A stretch of DNA of 59,720 nt. Source: Lysobacteraceae bacterium (lineage in GTDB: Bacteria > Pseudomonadota > Gammaproteobacteria > Xanthomonadales > BQJN01). Positions 13,698-20,671 of this stretch are shown here, piece by piece. The stretch spans positions 1 to 59,720 of the forward strand of contig BQJN01000011.1 of the NCBI GenBank assembly GCA_021604725.1, written 5' to 3'. The notes under the pieces were generated by a model, which saw nothing but the letters and a program-made list of their open reading frames with translations, searched no databases and was not told the origin of the DNA. Within the stretch, counting starts at the first letter, position 1. Each line of letters begins with the position of its first letter. A program made the translations under genes and the position numbers.

Positions 13698-14126
13698 ATG
13701 TCATCGAATGAATCTCGCGCGATGATCATTCCCACAATGAGGTATCACGATGCCGCCTCGGCCATTGAGTGGCTCTGTGAGGCGTTTGGTTTCGTGAGGC
13801 ACCTCGTCGTACCGGGAGAAAATGGAAAAATTGCGCACGCACAACTTACTCTTGGCAATGGAATGATAATGCTGGGGTCGTCGGAGGAAGATGAGTACGG
13901 CGAGCTGGTCAAGCCACTCGCCAACGTTGATAGCCCTTGTACGCAAAGCCCCTACATAGTAGTAAAAGACATCGATGCGCTCTATGAGAAAGCTCAAGCT
14001 GCAGGTGCCATCATCGAGATCGAGCTGAAAGAGGAAGACTATGGTGGCAAGGTATTCTCTTGCCGTGATCCACAAGGCCAACTTTGGAATTTCGGAAGTT
14101 ATAACCCGTGGGTTCAAGAGCAGTAA
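13698..14126 (+). CDS. Cassette 25: VOC-superfamily (glyoxalase-like) protein
   Basis: 142 aa. A PhnB-like vicinal-oxygen-chelate fold with two beta-alpha-beta-beta-beta modules: IIPTMRYHDAASAIEWLCEAFGF ... AQLTLGNGMIMLG, then SPYIVVKDIDALYEKAQAAGAI ... VFSCRDPQGQLWNFGSY. Candidate metal ligands are the HAQ histidine and the terminal region, but the substrate is unknown. ATG 13698 preferred; GTG 13689 also in frame. The 27-base gap after DUF1801 suggests one transcript. Confidence 0.9.
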   Translation: MSSNESRAMIIPTMRYHDAASAIEWLCEAFGFVRHLVVPGENGKIAHAQLTLGNGMIMLGSSEEDEYGELVKPLANVDSPCTQSPYIVVKDIDALYEKAQAAGAIIEIELKEEDYGGKVFSCRDPQGQLWNFGSYNPWVQEQ

Positions 14127-14143
14127 GCAGGGGTGCGACAGCC

Positions 14144-14200
14144 GTATAACACATCGCTGCAGGTGACCAGCAAGCTGGCACCTGAGCTTGGGCGTTAGGC
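14144..14200 (+). repeat. attC 25 (family D)
   Basis: R'' GTATAAC 14144-14150, R' GTTAGGC 14194-14200. Confidence 0.92.
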
Positions 14201-14206
14201 AGCTAG

Positions 14207-14458
14207 ATGGTGAGCATCAAGATCCGCGACGCTAGGACCTCAGATCGCGACGCGATTATCGAATTCGATCATGGCGTTCGTTTAGAGCCAGGGCGCATCT
14301 CTTTCATCGATCGGGTCCTCTGCACGGCTACCTGCCTCGTTGCCGAGTGTGAAGGGCGCGTCGTCGCCTATGGTTCGCTCGAGTACACGTTCTACGACAA
14401 CGGGTTCGTGTCCATGCTCTACGTCGCCGGCTTATTGGCTAACCAACAAATGCACTGA
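14207..14458 (+). pseudogene. Cassette 26: GNAT acetyltransferase, C-terminally truncated
   Basis: The first 76 residues (IKIRDARTSDRDAIIEFDHG ... FIDRVLCTATCLVAECEGRVVAYGSLEYTFYDNGFVSMLYVA) are the N-terminal half of a GNAT fold. Just where the acetyl-CoA-binding loop (R/Q-x-x-G-x-G/A) should follow MLYVA, the sequence runs into attC 26 and ends after LLANQQMH encoded by the site. Without motif A it cannot bind acetyl-CoA. Probably a deletion that fused the gene body to a new attC. Confidence 0.8.
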
Positions 14459-14496
14459 ACCGGCCTTTGGCCGTCCAGTGGTTCGCGGCGTTAGGT
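14437..14496 (+). repeat. attC 26 (family B)
   Basis: R'' GGCTAAC 14437-14443, R' GTTAGGT 14490-14496; one mismatch in the arm (TGAACCGG). Confidence 0.9.
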
Positions 14497-14528
14497 GTCA
14501 ACGTTAGCCGCATACAAAAGGGAACGGA

Positions 14529-15137
14529 ATGCGAACACCCATCCAATTTTCAGTTTACCAAGGTCACGCGGTTTGGATCGTCTCAATCGTTAACATCGGC
14601 CTGGGTTTCTTCATCCCGGGCTTCGATGTCCTAGGCAAGAGCATTAGTCATGTTGCTCTCGAGGCGCCGGCATTTGCATACACTCACCGGGTTGCCGATG
14701 TCGTCATAGGGGCCTCTATGTGCCTATTCGCCCTCGGGATCAATGGTATATCGGGTAAGAAGATCTCATTCTCTATGCTCACGATCGGCCTCCTGGGTCT
14801 GAGCATGGTCAGTGCGGGAATCTGGACTTTAGAATCTCCTCTCCACCTCCTGTACAACCTATCAATCTTCATGATTCTTTCGCCCGTAGTCTTTGCCCTT
14901 GAGTTCCGGGAGAGGCTCAAGTCGCCCGGATTCGAGACGTTCTGTCTTGGGCTCGGATTCCTCCACGTTTCAATGTTCTGGGCCATTTACGCTGGTTTCA
15001 TCCCGAGCGAGTACAATGGTCTCGTCCAGCGAATCTGGGCAGTACCAACTATGGGCTGGTTCGGCGTTGCCGTCTGGGCGCTGCAAAAGCAAAGTCATCC
15101 GAACGAGGAGGGAAAGCCGTGGGCTGCTACGGGATGA
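14529..15137 (+). CDS. Cassette 27: DUF998 membrane protein
   Basis: 202 aa with about six membrane helices. It follows DUF998: first helix WIVSIVNIGLGFFIPGFD, then LGKSISHVALEAPAFAYTHRVADVVIGASMCLFALGI, and later FGVAVWALQ. Ribosome site AAGGGAACGGA precedes ATG 14529. These are integral inner-membrane proteins of unknown function. It overlaps the small ORF below by four bases. Confidence 0.85.
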   Translation: MRTPIQFSVYQGHAVWIVSIVNIGLGFFIPGFDVLGKSISHVALEAPAFAYTHRVADVVIGASMCLFALGINGISGKKISFSMLTIGLLGLSMVSAGIWTLESPLHLLYNLSIFMILSPVVFALEFRERLKSPGFETFCLGLGFLHVSMFWAIYAGFIPSEYNGLVQRIWAVPTMGWFGVAVWALQKQSHPNEEGKPWAATG

Positions 15138-15283
15138 AAGGTGCACAGAATATGGCGCTTAAGAATGCCAACAAAAAAAGCGACTCTCTTGGCAGGTCTA
15201 TAGAGGTCTTGAACATTGAGACTTCCAAAGCATTTCCTGCAAACGGCGTAGCGACAGTGACGTTCTTGTGCGTAAAGCGGTGA
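15134..15283 (+). CDS. Cassette 27: possible translationally coupled 49-aa ORF
   Basis: ATG 15134 overlaps the DUF998 stop (ATGA). The frame gives 49 residues with normal composition: helix MALKNANKKSDSLGRS, then strands IEVLNIETSKAF and GVATVTFLCVKR. The coupling geometry and the distance to the attC (about 14 bases) favour a real gene, but no homologue is recognised and no independent ribosome site is seen. Confidence 0.4.
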   Translation: MKGAQNMALKNANKKSDSLGRSIEVLNIETSKAFPANGVATVTFLCVKR

Positions 15284-15296
15284 GCCGAAACTTTAT

Positions 15297-15371
15297 AGCC
15301 AACAAATGCACTGGGAAAAGATATGAAATGGAGTTTCAATTTCATCAGAGAGGGCCTTAGCGACGTTATGG
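15297..15371 (+). repeat. attC 27 (chimeric or degenerate)
   Basis: The left part CCAACAAATGCACTGG is family B, but then the sequence changes to a different hairpin, TGAAAT (15325-15330) / ATTTCA (15340-15345), before R' GTTATGG 15365-15371. R'' (AGCCAAC) is imperfect. Looks like two halves joined. Confidence 0.65.
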
Positions 15372-15397
15372 CTCTGATCCAAATTTAGCGAGGTCAA

Positions 15398-16201
15398 ATG
15401 GGTACGTTAAGATTTAATTTATTACTATTGGCAATGGTTACGACTACATTACCAGCAAAGGCCGATGAGTACTCAGTAGTTGCGACAGAGAATATAGAGT
15501 GGGGGTTACTTAATCCCCTCAGAGGTGATGCAAGCCCGAGAGCAGCCGACCTATGGGGAGATCGTACCAAAGATGTTGCAACAGGTATGTTAGTTAAATT
15601 TAATAGTGGATTCTCTTCTCCACCACACATTCACAATATCACATACCGTGGTGTGGTAATCGAAGGGTTGATGCATAACGACGATCCAGCGGCAGAAAAA
15701 ATGTGGTTGCCACCTGGGTCATTTTGGACTCAACCTGCGGGCGAGAGCCATGTCACAGCAGCAGATGGACTAAACAACCTGATCTATCTAGAGATCGACA
15801 GTGGACCGTATCTTGTTCTTCCTGAGGAAAAGGAGTTTGACAATGGAGAACGTCCAATCAATTTAGATCAGCGTAACCTGGTTTGGCTTGATACCCAAGA
15901 CGTAAAGTGGCTAGAAAAAGGTAATGTACAAATAGCGTACCTGTGGGGCAAGCCTTATCTAGAAAATGGTAGTTTTGTTAAGCTACCAGCGGGCTTTAAA
16001 GGTTCAATTGAGAACGATATTGGGTTAAAGGCAGTACTTGTTCGTGGTAAAGCTACTCACCAATGGAATAACGAAAAAAATAGAACCGCGTTATCGCCAA
16101 GCAGCTTTTTCAGCTCCATAGGGAAAGGCAAACATAATATTGATGTTGAGTCTGAAGTGGTTCTCTACATAAATTCAAATGGCAGGTATGCCGTAAAGTA
16201 A
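15398..16201 (+). CDS. Cassette 28: exported DUF4437 cupin protein
   Basis: 267 aa, more AT-rich than its neighbours. Signal peptide MGTLRFNLLLLAMVTTTLPAKA, cleavage near 22. Two ChrR-type cupin halves fit DUF4437: GMLVKFNSGFSSPPHIHNITYRGVVIEG with probable metal ligands HIH, WTQPAGESHVTAA, then a second half around SFVKLPAGFKGSIENDIGLKAVLVRG. Probably a periplasmic metal-binding beta-barrel of unknown substrate. Confidence 0.85.
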   Translation: MGTLRFNLLLLAMVTTTLPAKADEYSVVATENIEWGLLNPLRGDASPRAADLWGDRTKDVATGMLVKFNSGFSSPPHIHNITYRGVVIEGLMHNDDPAAEKMWLPPGSFWTQPAGESHVTAADGLNNLIYLEIDSGPYLVLPEEKEFDNGERPINLDQRNLVWLDTQDVKWLEKGNVQIAYLWGKPYLENGSFVKLPAGFKGSIENDIGLKAVLVRGKATHQWNNEKNRTALSPSSFFSSIGKGKHNIDVESEVVLYINSNGRYAVK

Positions 16202-16207
16202 CCTAAT

Positions 16208-16282
16208 CCGTAACAATTCGATAGACTAAGCGCCTATGGCGTCGAACGCAGCAGGGCTGCACCGGTTATTGAGGCGCTAGAT
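16208..16282 (+). repeat. attC 28 (degenerate)
   Basis: R'' CCGTAAC 16208-16214; the right end reads TTGAGGCGCTAGAT, so the core is GCT in place of GTT (16276-16282). Family not assignable. Confidence 0.6.
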
Positions 16283-16311
16283 CGGTAGCACCAGCAGCAA
16301 AGGAATATGAA

Positions 16312-16553
16312 ATGACGCCCAAGAAATACATCAAATACGTCGGTGCCGCTGCCGGGATAGGCTGCGCAATGTTCGGGGCGAAGGTTGGCTTGAGCACGGT
16401 AAACTTATGGCGGGAAGGCTTTCGCCCGCTGATCCGGGCGTTTGGTATGCAGCAGTTTTTATTGTCTTCGGTGCCAGCCTCGGCATCATGGGCCTCGTTT
16501 GGCAATTAACCAACAAATGCACAGGCCCGGCCTTTGGCCGTTCAGCGATCTGA
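16312..16553 (+). pseudogene. Cassette 29: small two-helix membrane protein, frameshifted
   Basis: From ATG 16312 the frame gives MTPKKYIKYVGAAAGIGCAM... with one helix, then after about residue 34 turns into a low-quality tail ending at 16509. In the next frame, from 16407, the sequence continues as SPADPGVWYAAVFIVFGASL and IMGLVWQL, a clear second membrane helix. A one-base slip near 16410-16420 (CGGGAAGGCTTTCG) would join both into one two-helix protein. The second frame ends at TGA 16551-16553 inside attC. Confidence 0.65.
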
Positions 16554-16564
16554 GGCGGTTATTG
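16504..16564 (+). repeat. attC 29 (family B, diverged)
   Basis: R'' AATTAAC 16504-16510, R' GTTATTG 16558-16564; arm mismatches (CAGGCCCGG / GTTCAGCG). Confidence 0.8.
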
Positions 16565-16592
16565 AAAATATATTGGAGCGACTAAACAGATT

Positions 16593-16781
16593 ATGAAACT
16601 ACTAAAGTATTTTGCTGGCTCGCTAATAATCAGCTTTGGGATATTGATGGTGATAGTGTTCATAGCGGTGTCCTTCGGCGTAGATGCACCGCAGGAGATC
16701 TTGCGCTACTTGCTTTTGACATGGGTATTGCTGGCAATTTGCATAATGCCGTTTGCAAAGAAGATCATTAGGGTTGAATAG
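16593..16781 (+). CDS. Cassette 30: 62-aa membrane protein
   Basis: Two membrane helices, FAGSLIISFGILMVIVFIAV (7-26) and ILRYLLLTWVLLAICIMPF (about 36-54), between basic ends (MKLLKY, KKIIR), so a small inner-membrane hairpin with both termini inside. ATG 16593 has only a weak ribosome site (GGAGCG about 15 bases away). Function unknown. Confidence 0.68.
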   Translation: MKLLKYFAGSLIISFGILMVIVFIAVSFGVDAPQEILRYLLLTWVLLAICIMPFAKKIIRVE

Positions 16782-16836
16782 GCATTAAGAATATCCGCCG
16801 TTCAACAGAAGCAACACGAGCGCATACAGTCAGACA

Positions 16837-16871
16837 GGCTAACCGCCGGCCGCTGATGCTGGGCGCTAATT
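16837..16871 (+). repeat. attC 30 remnant
   Basis: GGCTAAC 16837-16843 and GCTAATT 16865-16871 only 35 bases apart, with CCGCCGGCCGCTG between. Too short for a working site; a deletion remnant. Confidence 0.45.
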
Positions 16872-16874
16872 TTC

Positions 16875-16903
16875 TTGACTAGGCGTACGTTTTTACGTAC
16901 GCT
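16875..16903 (+). promoter_or_regulatory. yefM-yoeB promoter with palindromic operator
   Basis: A -35 TTGACT (16875-16880) and a -10 TACGCT (16898-16903) are 17 bases apart. Between them lies an 8-bp inverted repeat GCGTACGT-TTTT-ACGTACGC (16883-16902) with GTAC cores, as expected for a YefM operator. The -10 ends seven bases before the ATG, so the transcript probably begins at or next to the start codon. Confidence 0.7.
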
Positions 16904-16909
16904 ATTGGC

Positions 16910-17152
16910 ATGAGCAATTTAACCGCCAGTGAAGCACGTGCCAACTTTTATCGATTAATCGACGAGGCAGCGCAATCGCATGTGCCAATCCGAATCTCCG
17001 GCAAACGAAATAACGCTGTTTTGGTTTCCGAGGAAGACTGGGAATCTGTGCAGGAAACATTGTATTTGATGTCGGTGCCTGGCATGCGTGAGTCTATTGT
17101 TGAAGGAATGGAAACACCGCTAACGGATTGCTCCGAGGAACTGGATTGGTGA
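16910..17152 (+). CDS. yefM: Cassette 31: YefM antitoxin (Phd/YefM family)
   Basis: 80 aa. N-terminal DNA-binding half TASEARANFYRLIDEAAQSHVPIRISGKRNNAVLVSEEDW is the Phd/YefM signature; the C-terminal SVPGMRESIVEGMETP wraps the toxin. Binds and neutralises YoeB and represses the operon. No Shine-Dalgarno site is seen, consistent with a leaderless message. The stop overlaps the toxin GTG by four bases. Confidence 0.95.
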   Translation: MSNLTASEARANFYRLIDEAAQSHVPIRISGKRNNAVLVSEEDWESVQETLYLMSVPGMRESIVEGMETPLTDCSEELDW

Positions 17153-17418
17153 GTTGGCGTGTTGTATTCACGAAACATACTCAAAAAGACGCGCGCAAAC
17201 TGGCCAAAAGCAACCTAAAGCCAAATGTCGCGGAGCTCCTTTCGATCATTGAGAAAGACCCGTTTCAGGCCCCACCCCCGTTCGAGAAACTCACGGGTGA
17301 CTTCAGCGGTGCATACTCCAGGCGAATCAACCTAACCCATAGGCTGGTCTACCAGGTGTTCAAGGAAGAGCGAACAGTAAAGGTGCTTCGTATGTGGACC
17401 CACTATGGCGAAAGTTGA
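17149..17418 (+). CDS. yoeB: Cassette 31: YoeB toxin (ribosome-dependent mRNA interferase)
   Basis: 89 aa from GTG 17149, giving MSWRVVFTKHTQKDARKLAK, the usual YoeB start. Cuts mRNA in the ribosomal A site. Catalytic residues are present: E46 in PPFEKL, R65 in HRLVYQV, and H85-Y86 in MWTHYGE. It is the only toxin of the array with a complete active site, so this module is probably functional and could stabilise the distal array. The longer frame from 17128 overlaps yefM and is not preferred. Confidence 0.95.
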   Translation: MSWRVVFTKHTQKDARKLAKSNLKPNVAELLSIIEKDPFQAPPPFEKLTGDFSGAYSRRINLTHRLVYQVFKEERTVKVLRMWTHYGES

Positions 17419-17475
17419 CCAACAAAAGCACGCTGGACCGACGTTTTGATCGTCCCGTGATTTGAGGCACTATGC
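17417..17475 (+). repeat. attC 31 (family B, degenerate)
   Basis: R'' GACCAAC 17417-17423; arms GCTGGACCGACG / CGTCCCGTGA keep partial pairing; the R' position reads ACTATGC (17469-17475) without a GTT core. Confidence 0.7.
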
Positions 17476-17493
17476 GTTTAAAAGGAGATGCTT

Positions 17494-17862
17494 ATGAAGC
17501 TGCAGGTTTTTGATCCGCGCGCGGTTGCTCGGGAAACCGGCGAGATGGAGTTCAAAGCGTTGTGTCAGTTCAATGATGGCGGTGGTGGCGTGTTCTGGTC
17601 CTCAGCCGGTGGACAATCCCCATGGGAGATGCACCCTGATTGTGATGAGCTGCTTCATGTGGTCGAAGGTGAGATCGAGGTTGAGGTTTTGCCTTCAGAC
17701 GGTAGTGAAGGAGTTTTCGCGACCATTAAGGCGGGGTCTTATCTGGTCGTCCCCAGAGGTTGCTGGCACCGTCAGCGCCTCACTGAGGAGACGACCGAGT
17801 TTTACCTAACTCCGGGTCGGACACTGCACTCTCATTCCGCTGATCCACGTGTAGAGGCATAA
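17494..17862 (+). CDS. Cassette 32: cupin-domain protein
   Basis: 122 aa single-domain cupin. Motif 1 region MHPDCDELLHVVEGEIEVEV and motif 2 region AGSYLVVPRGCWHRQRL give candidate metal ligands H (MHPD), E (CDELLH) and H (CWHRQ). ATG 17494 has AAAGGAG at a proper distance; ATG 17488 is too close to it. Could be a dioxygenase or sugar-isomerase-like enzyme or a binding protein. Last gene that can be placed in the integron. Confidence 0.85.
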   Translation: MKLQVFDPRAVARETGEMEFKALCQFNDGGGGVFWSSAGGQSPWEMHPDCDELLHVVEGEIEVEVLPSDGSEGVFATIKAGSYLVVPRGCWHRQRLTEETTEFYLTPGRTLHSHSADPRVEA

Positions 17863-17907
17863 CATGCAGTTGAAGTCGTTTCCTCGCCCACTCGTTCGTC
17901 GTTATCC
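17857..17907 (+). repeat. Possible terminal attC remnant
   Basis: GCATAAC (17857-17863) overlaps the cupin stop and GTTATCC (17901-17907) follows 37 bases later, giving R''/R'-like ends, but no convincing inner stem. It may mark the old array end; the LysR gene terminates over it. Confidence 0.35.
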
Positions 17908-18843
17908 GGCCTGATGGCCATTCAAATCGACCGGTGTGGCGACGATATCTGCAAACTCGGCGAGCAAAAAGGTTTGTAACGCGACGACAGCTTGGGGCTG
18001 ACCTTTTCGGGTCGGTGACACCAGGCTGAGTTGAGCCGTGCCGGCATGCCACTTCGACAAGACTCGCCTTAGTTGCCCGCGCTTTAGTTCTTCACGGCAG
18101 GTATAGGCGGGCAATGCGACAATTCCGGCCCTGCTTGCCGCAGCATGCTTGAGTGTAGACATGTCGTCGCTTTTCAGTCTGGGCGTGATCTCAACCACAC
18201 GCTTCTCGCCGGACGGCCCTTCCAGTACCCATTTCCCCCGGGGTGACTGCCAGCCGAGCGCGAGCGTTTGATGGTTGTCGATGTCGGACGGGTCCACCAA
18301 GGTTGCGTGCTGATCCTGGTAGTCGCTCGCGGAGAATAGCTGCCACTCAACTTGCGCGAGAGGTCGTTGAATAAGCGATGAATCTGGTAGCGCCTTTGAA
18401 TGACCCCGAATTGCCAGATCAACACCCGAGGCGACCATATCGACGGTCTGGTTGGTTACCTGCTGAGAGACGGTGACCAATGGATTCTCCACGAGGAATC
18501 GCGCGATGAGCTCCTTCAATGCAAACTGGGCCACGCCTACCGAGCAGCTGATGGTGGCGTTCCCCGACAGGAGGTTTTTCTTTCGCCTCACGGCATTCTC
18601 TGCTTTCTCCATTTCATCGACGACCGCACGAGCGTGAGCATAGAAAGCCTCGCCGAGCTCTGTGACGTTGAATTGCCTTGTGGTCCGATGAATCAGGCGT
18701 GCATCCATTCTCTCTTCGAGTTGTCGGATGTGCCGGCTCAACCGGGATTTGGGCAGCCCCAGCGCTTCCGATGCCGCGGAGAATCCCTTCTTCTCGATCA
18801 CGTGCACGAAGTAAAAGTAGTCATTCAGATCAGGTTTTGGCAT
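17902..18843 (-). CDS. LysR-family transcriptional regulator
   Basis: 313 aa. N-terminal winged helix-turn-helix (DLNDYFYFVHVIEKKGFSAASEALGLPKSRLSRHIRQLEERM, 5-46) followed by the periplasmic-binding-like effector domain (about 90-300). It lies divergent from the pirin gene with a 140-bp gap, so it probably controls pirin and the hydrolase downstream of it. LysR regulators paired with pirin genes are common and often respond to oxidative or electrophile stress; the inducer here is unknown. Confidence 0.93.
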   Translation of the reverse strand: MPKPDLNDYFYFVHVIEKKGFSAASEALGLPKSRLSRHIRQLEERMDARLIHRTTRQFNVTELGEAFYAHARAVVDEMEKAENAVRRKKNLLSGNATISCSVGVAQFALKELIARFLVENPLVTVSQQVTNQTVDMVASGVDLAIRGHSKALPDSSLIQRPLAQVEWQLFSASDYQDQHATLVDPSDIDNHQTLALGWQSPRGKWVLEGPSGEKRVVEITPRLKSDDMSTLKHAAASRAGIVALPAYTCREELKRGQLRRVLSKWHAGTAQLSLVSPTRKGQPQAVVALQTFLLAEFADIVATPVDLNGHQAG

Positions 18844-18983
18844 CTGGCGTGTCCGATTGAACGTCTTGGCTCAGCTATTGTTCCATTTTTGCAACATAAA
18901 GTTCAAATTTTAGCCCTTCTGCTGAGCATTGTTCCGTTATTACACTGTGTGCAGGCTTTACGACAACGACCACGAGGCACGAT

Positions 18984-19877
18984 ATGAACAGGGCAACTCC
19001 GGTTTTGAACAAAAAGGCAGGCAAGGTTGCGACAGCAATCGGACCCGTTGACGGGGAGTCCGTATCTATCGGTAGCGGTTTTTCGGCACAAAGCTTTCGA
19101 GCGCGGGACTTGGGTCCGGCGATGGATCCTTTGGTGTTGGTCGACCACTACGTTATGACCGAGGACACCTTTGGCACCCATCCTCATGCCGGCCTATCGG
19201 CGGTGTCGCTGATTTTGCCTGATAGCGAAGGGCGCTTCCATAACCGTGACTCGCTCGGCAATGACTTCGATCTCCTGCCAGGTGATCTTTATTGGTTGCA
19301 GGCTGGTCGTGGTGCATTGCACAACGAGGCGCCAACAGCAGGCTCACGAACTCACGGCCTCCAGGTGTTTGTCAACGTCCCACAACAGTTCCGTTTCGAA
19401 CAACCCTGTTCTCTGCTGGTGCGGCGGCAGGACATGCCCGTGATTAGTACCAGCCAGCACCGCGTTTACGTGGCTCTGGGGGAGACCAACGGTATTGCAG
19501 GGGCCAAATCTCCCGGATTGCCGATGACCATTCTCGATGGTCAGTTGGTTCGCAACGGCAACTTCGAGCACGAACTGGCCAGCGGCCGAAATGCCTGGGT
19601 ACACGCGATCGATGGAGCTATCGACGTTGTTGTATTGGCGAACGAGACAAGACTCCAAAAGGGCCAGGCGATCGCAATAGACAACGCCGAGGGCGGCGAG
19701 CCAATCACCGTGCGCGTTTCCGCTGGCAATTCCTCTGAAGCTCAGTTCGCCTTGCTCGACGGCCAGGCAATAAAGGAACCATTCGTTCAGCAGGGCCCCT
19801 TCGTAATGGGGTCGATGGAAGAGATCAAATCGATCAACCAGGCTTTTGGCGAGGGTCGATTCGGGTCGCTCGATTGA
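18984..19877 (+). CDS. Pirin-family bicupin protein
   Basis: 297 aa. The N-terminal cupin has DPLVLVDHYVMTEDTFGTHPHAGLSAVSLIL, with HPHAG giving two metal ligands, then FHNRDSLG (the family usually has H-x-D at this place) and GRGALHNEAP with a third histidine and a glutamate. Some pirins have quercetinase activity and others act as redox-sensing cofactors. The C-terminal cupin (about 175-290) lacks obvious ligands. First gene of the operon opposite the LysR gene. Confidence 0.92.
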   Translation: MNRATPVLNKKAGKVATAIGPVDGESVSIGSGFSAQSFRARDLGPAMDPLVLVDHYVMTEDTFGTHPHAGLSAVSLILPDSEGRFHNRDSLGNDFDLLPGDLYWLQAGRGALHNEAPTAGSRTHGLQVFVNVPQQFRFEQPCSLLVRRQDMPVISTSQHRVYVALGETNGIAGAKSPGLPMTILDGQLVRNGNFEHELASGRNAWVHAIDGAIDVVVLANETRLQKGQAIAIDNAEGGEPITVRVSAGNSSEAQFALLDGQAIKEPFVQQGPFVMGSMEEIKSINQAFGEGRFGSLD

Positions 19878-19921
19878 AAGGATTAATGGTCCTTGCAAAA
19901 AACAATCCATAGGAGAAAGCA

Positions 19922-20545
19922 ATGTCTACCAACTCACACAATCCCGAGCCACTGACCGCGAGCAATGCAGCTGTGGTCTTTGTAGATAACCAAGTCGGCC
20001 TTATGACCGGCATCCGCGACTACTCAATTGCCGAGCTCAAGCACAACATAGTGGGCCTGGCCAAAGCGGCGCGCGCACTCGACCTTCCTATCGTGACTAC
20101 GACCACGTCCTCGGAAACGCTTTGGGGTCCGGCTATTCCGGAATTACAGGCAGCACTTCCCGGGCAAACGTTCATAGACCGGACAACTGTAAATGCCTGG
20201 GACGATCCGCGTGTGGAAGCCGCGATCCGAGCGACCGGGCGCAGCAAGCTGATATTCGCCGGGCTTTCACTGGAAGTCTGCGCGGCGTTTCCGGCAATGC
20301 GCGCGGCAAGGGAGGGCTTTGATGCCTACGTGGCAGTCGATGCATGCGGAACGTTCGATATGACGAAACGGGAAACCGGAATTGTCAGGCTGCTACAAAG
20401 TGGTGTCGTTACAGCGGATGCATCCAGCCTGATGATAGAGATTCTCAGCGACAACGCCTCGCCCAAGTCGCAGGAGGTATACACGGCACTTGGCATGGAC
20501 TGGTCCATTCTAGTCGGCCAGGTTCGCGATAGCGCAGCCGCCTAG
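19922..20545 (+). CDS. Isochorismatase-like hydrolase (YcaC type)
   Basis: 207 aa cysteine hydrolase fold. Catalytic triad candidates: Asp in VVFVDNQVGLM, Lys in GRSKLIFAG and Cys in SLEVCAAFPA. AGLSLEVCA and VDACGTFD are YcaC-like signatures. Substrate unknown; YcaC itself has no proven natural substrate. AGGAGAAAGCA precedes ATG 19922, 44 bases after pirin, so the two genes are probably cotranscribed under the LysR protein. Confidence 0.9.
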   Translation: MSTNSHNPEPLTASNAAVVFVDNQVGLMTGIRDYSIAELKHNIVGLAKAARALDLPIVTTTTSSETLWGPAIPELQAALPGQTFIDRTTVNAWDDPRVEAAIRATGRSKLIFAGLSLEVCAAFPAMRAAREGFDAYVAVDACGTFDMTKRETGIVRLLQSGVVTADASSLMIEILSDNASPKSQEVYTALGMDWSILVGQVRDSAAA

Positions 20546-20671
20546 CCGGCTGTTGCAAATCTATTAGTAAACTACTGACACGCTCGAAAGTTCGACTGGA
20601 CTAACCTCGATTTTTGGCGTTTACCCATCGGGTCGCGTTCCGTCGCGGCCCGATCCTACGGAGGCAGTTGC

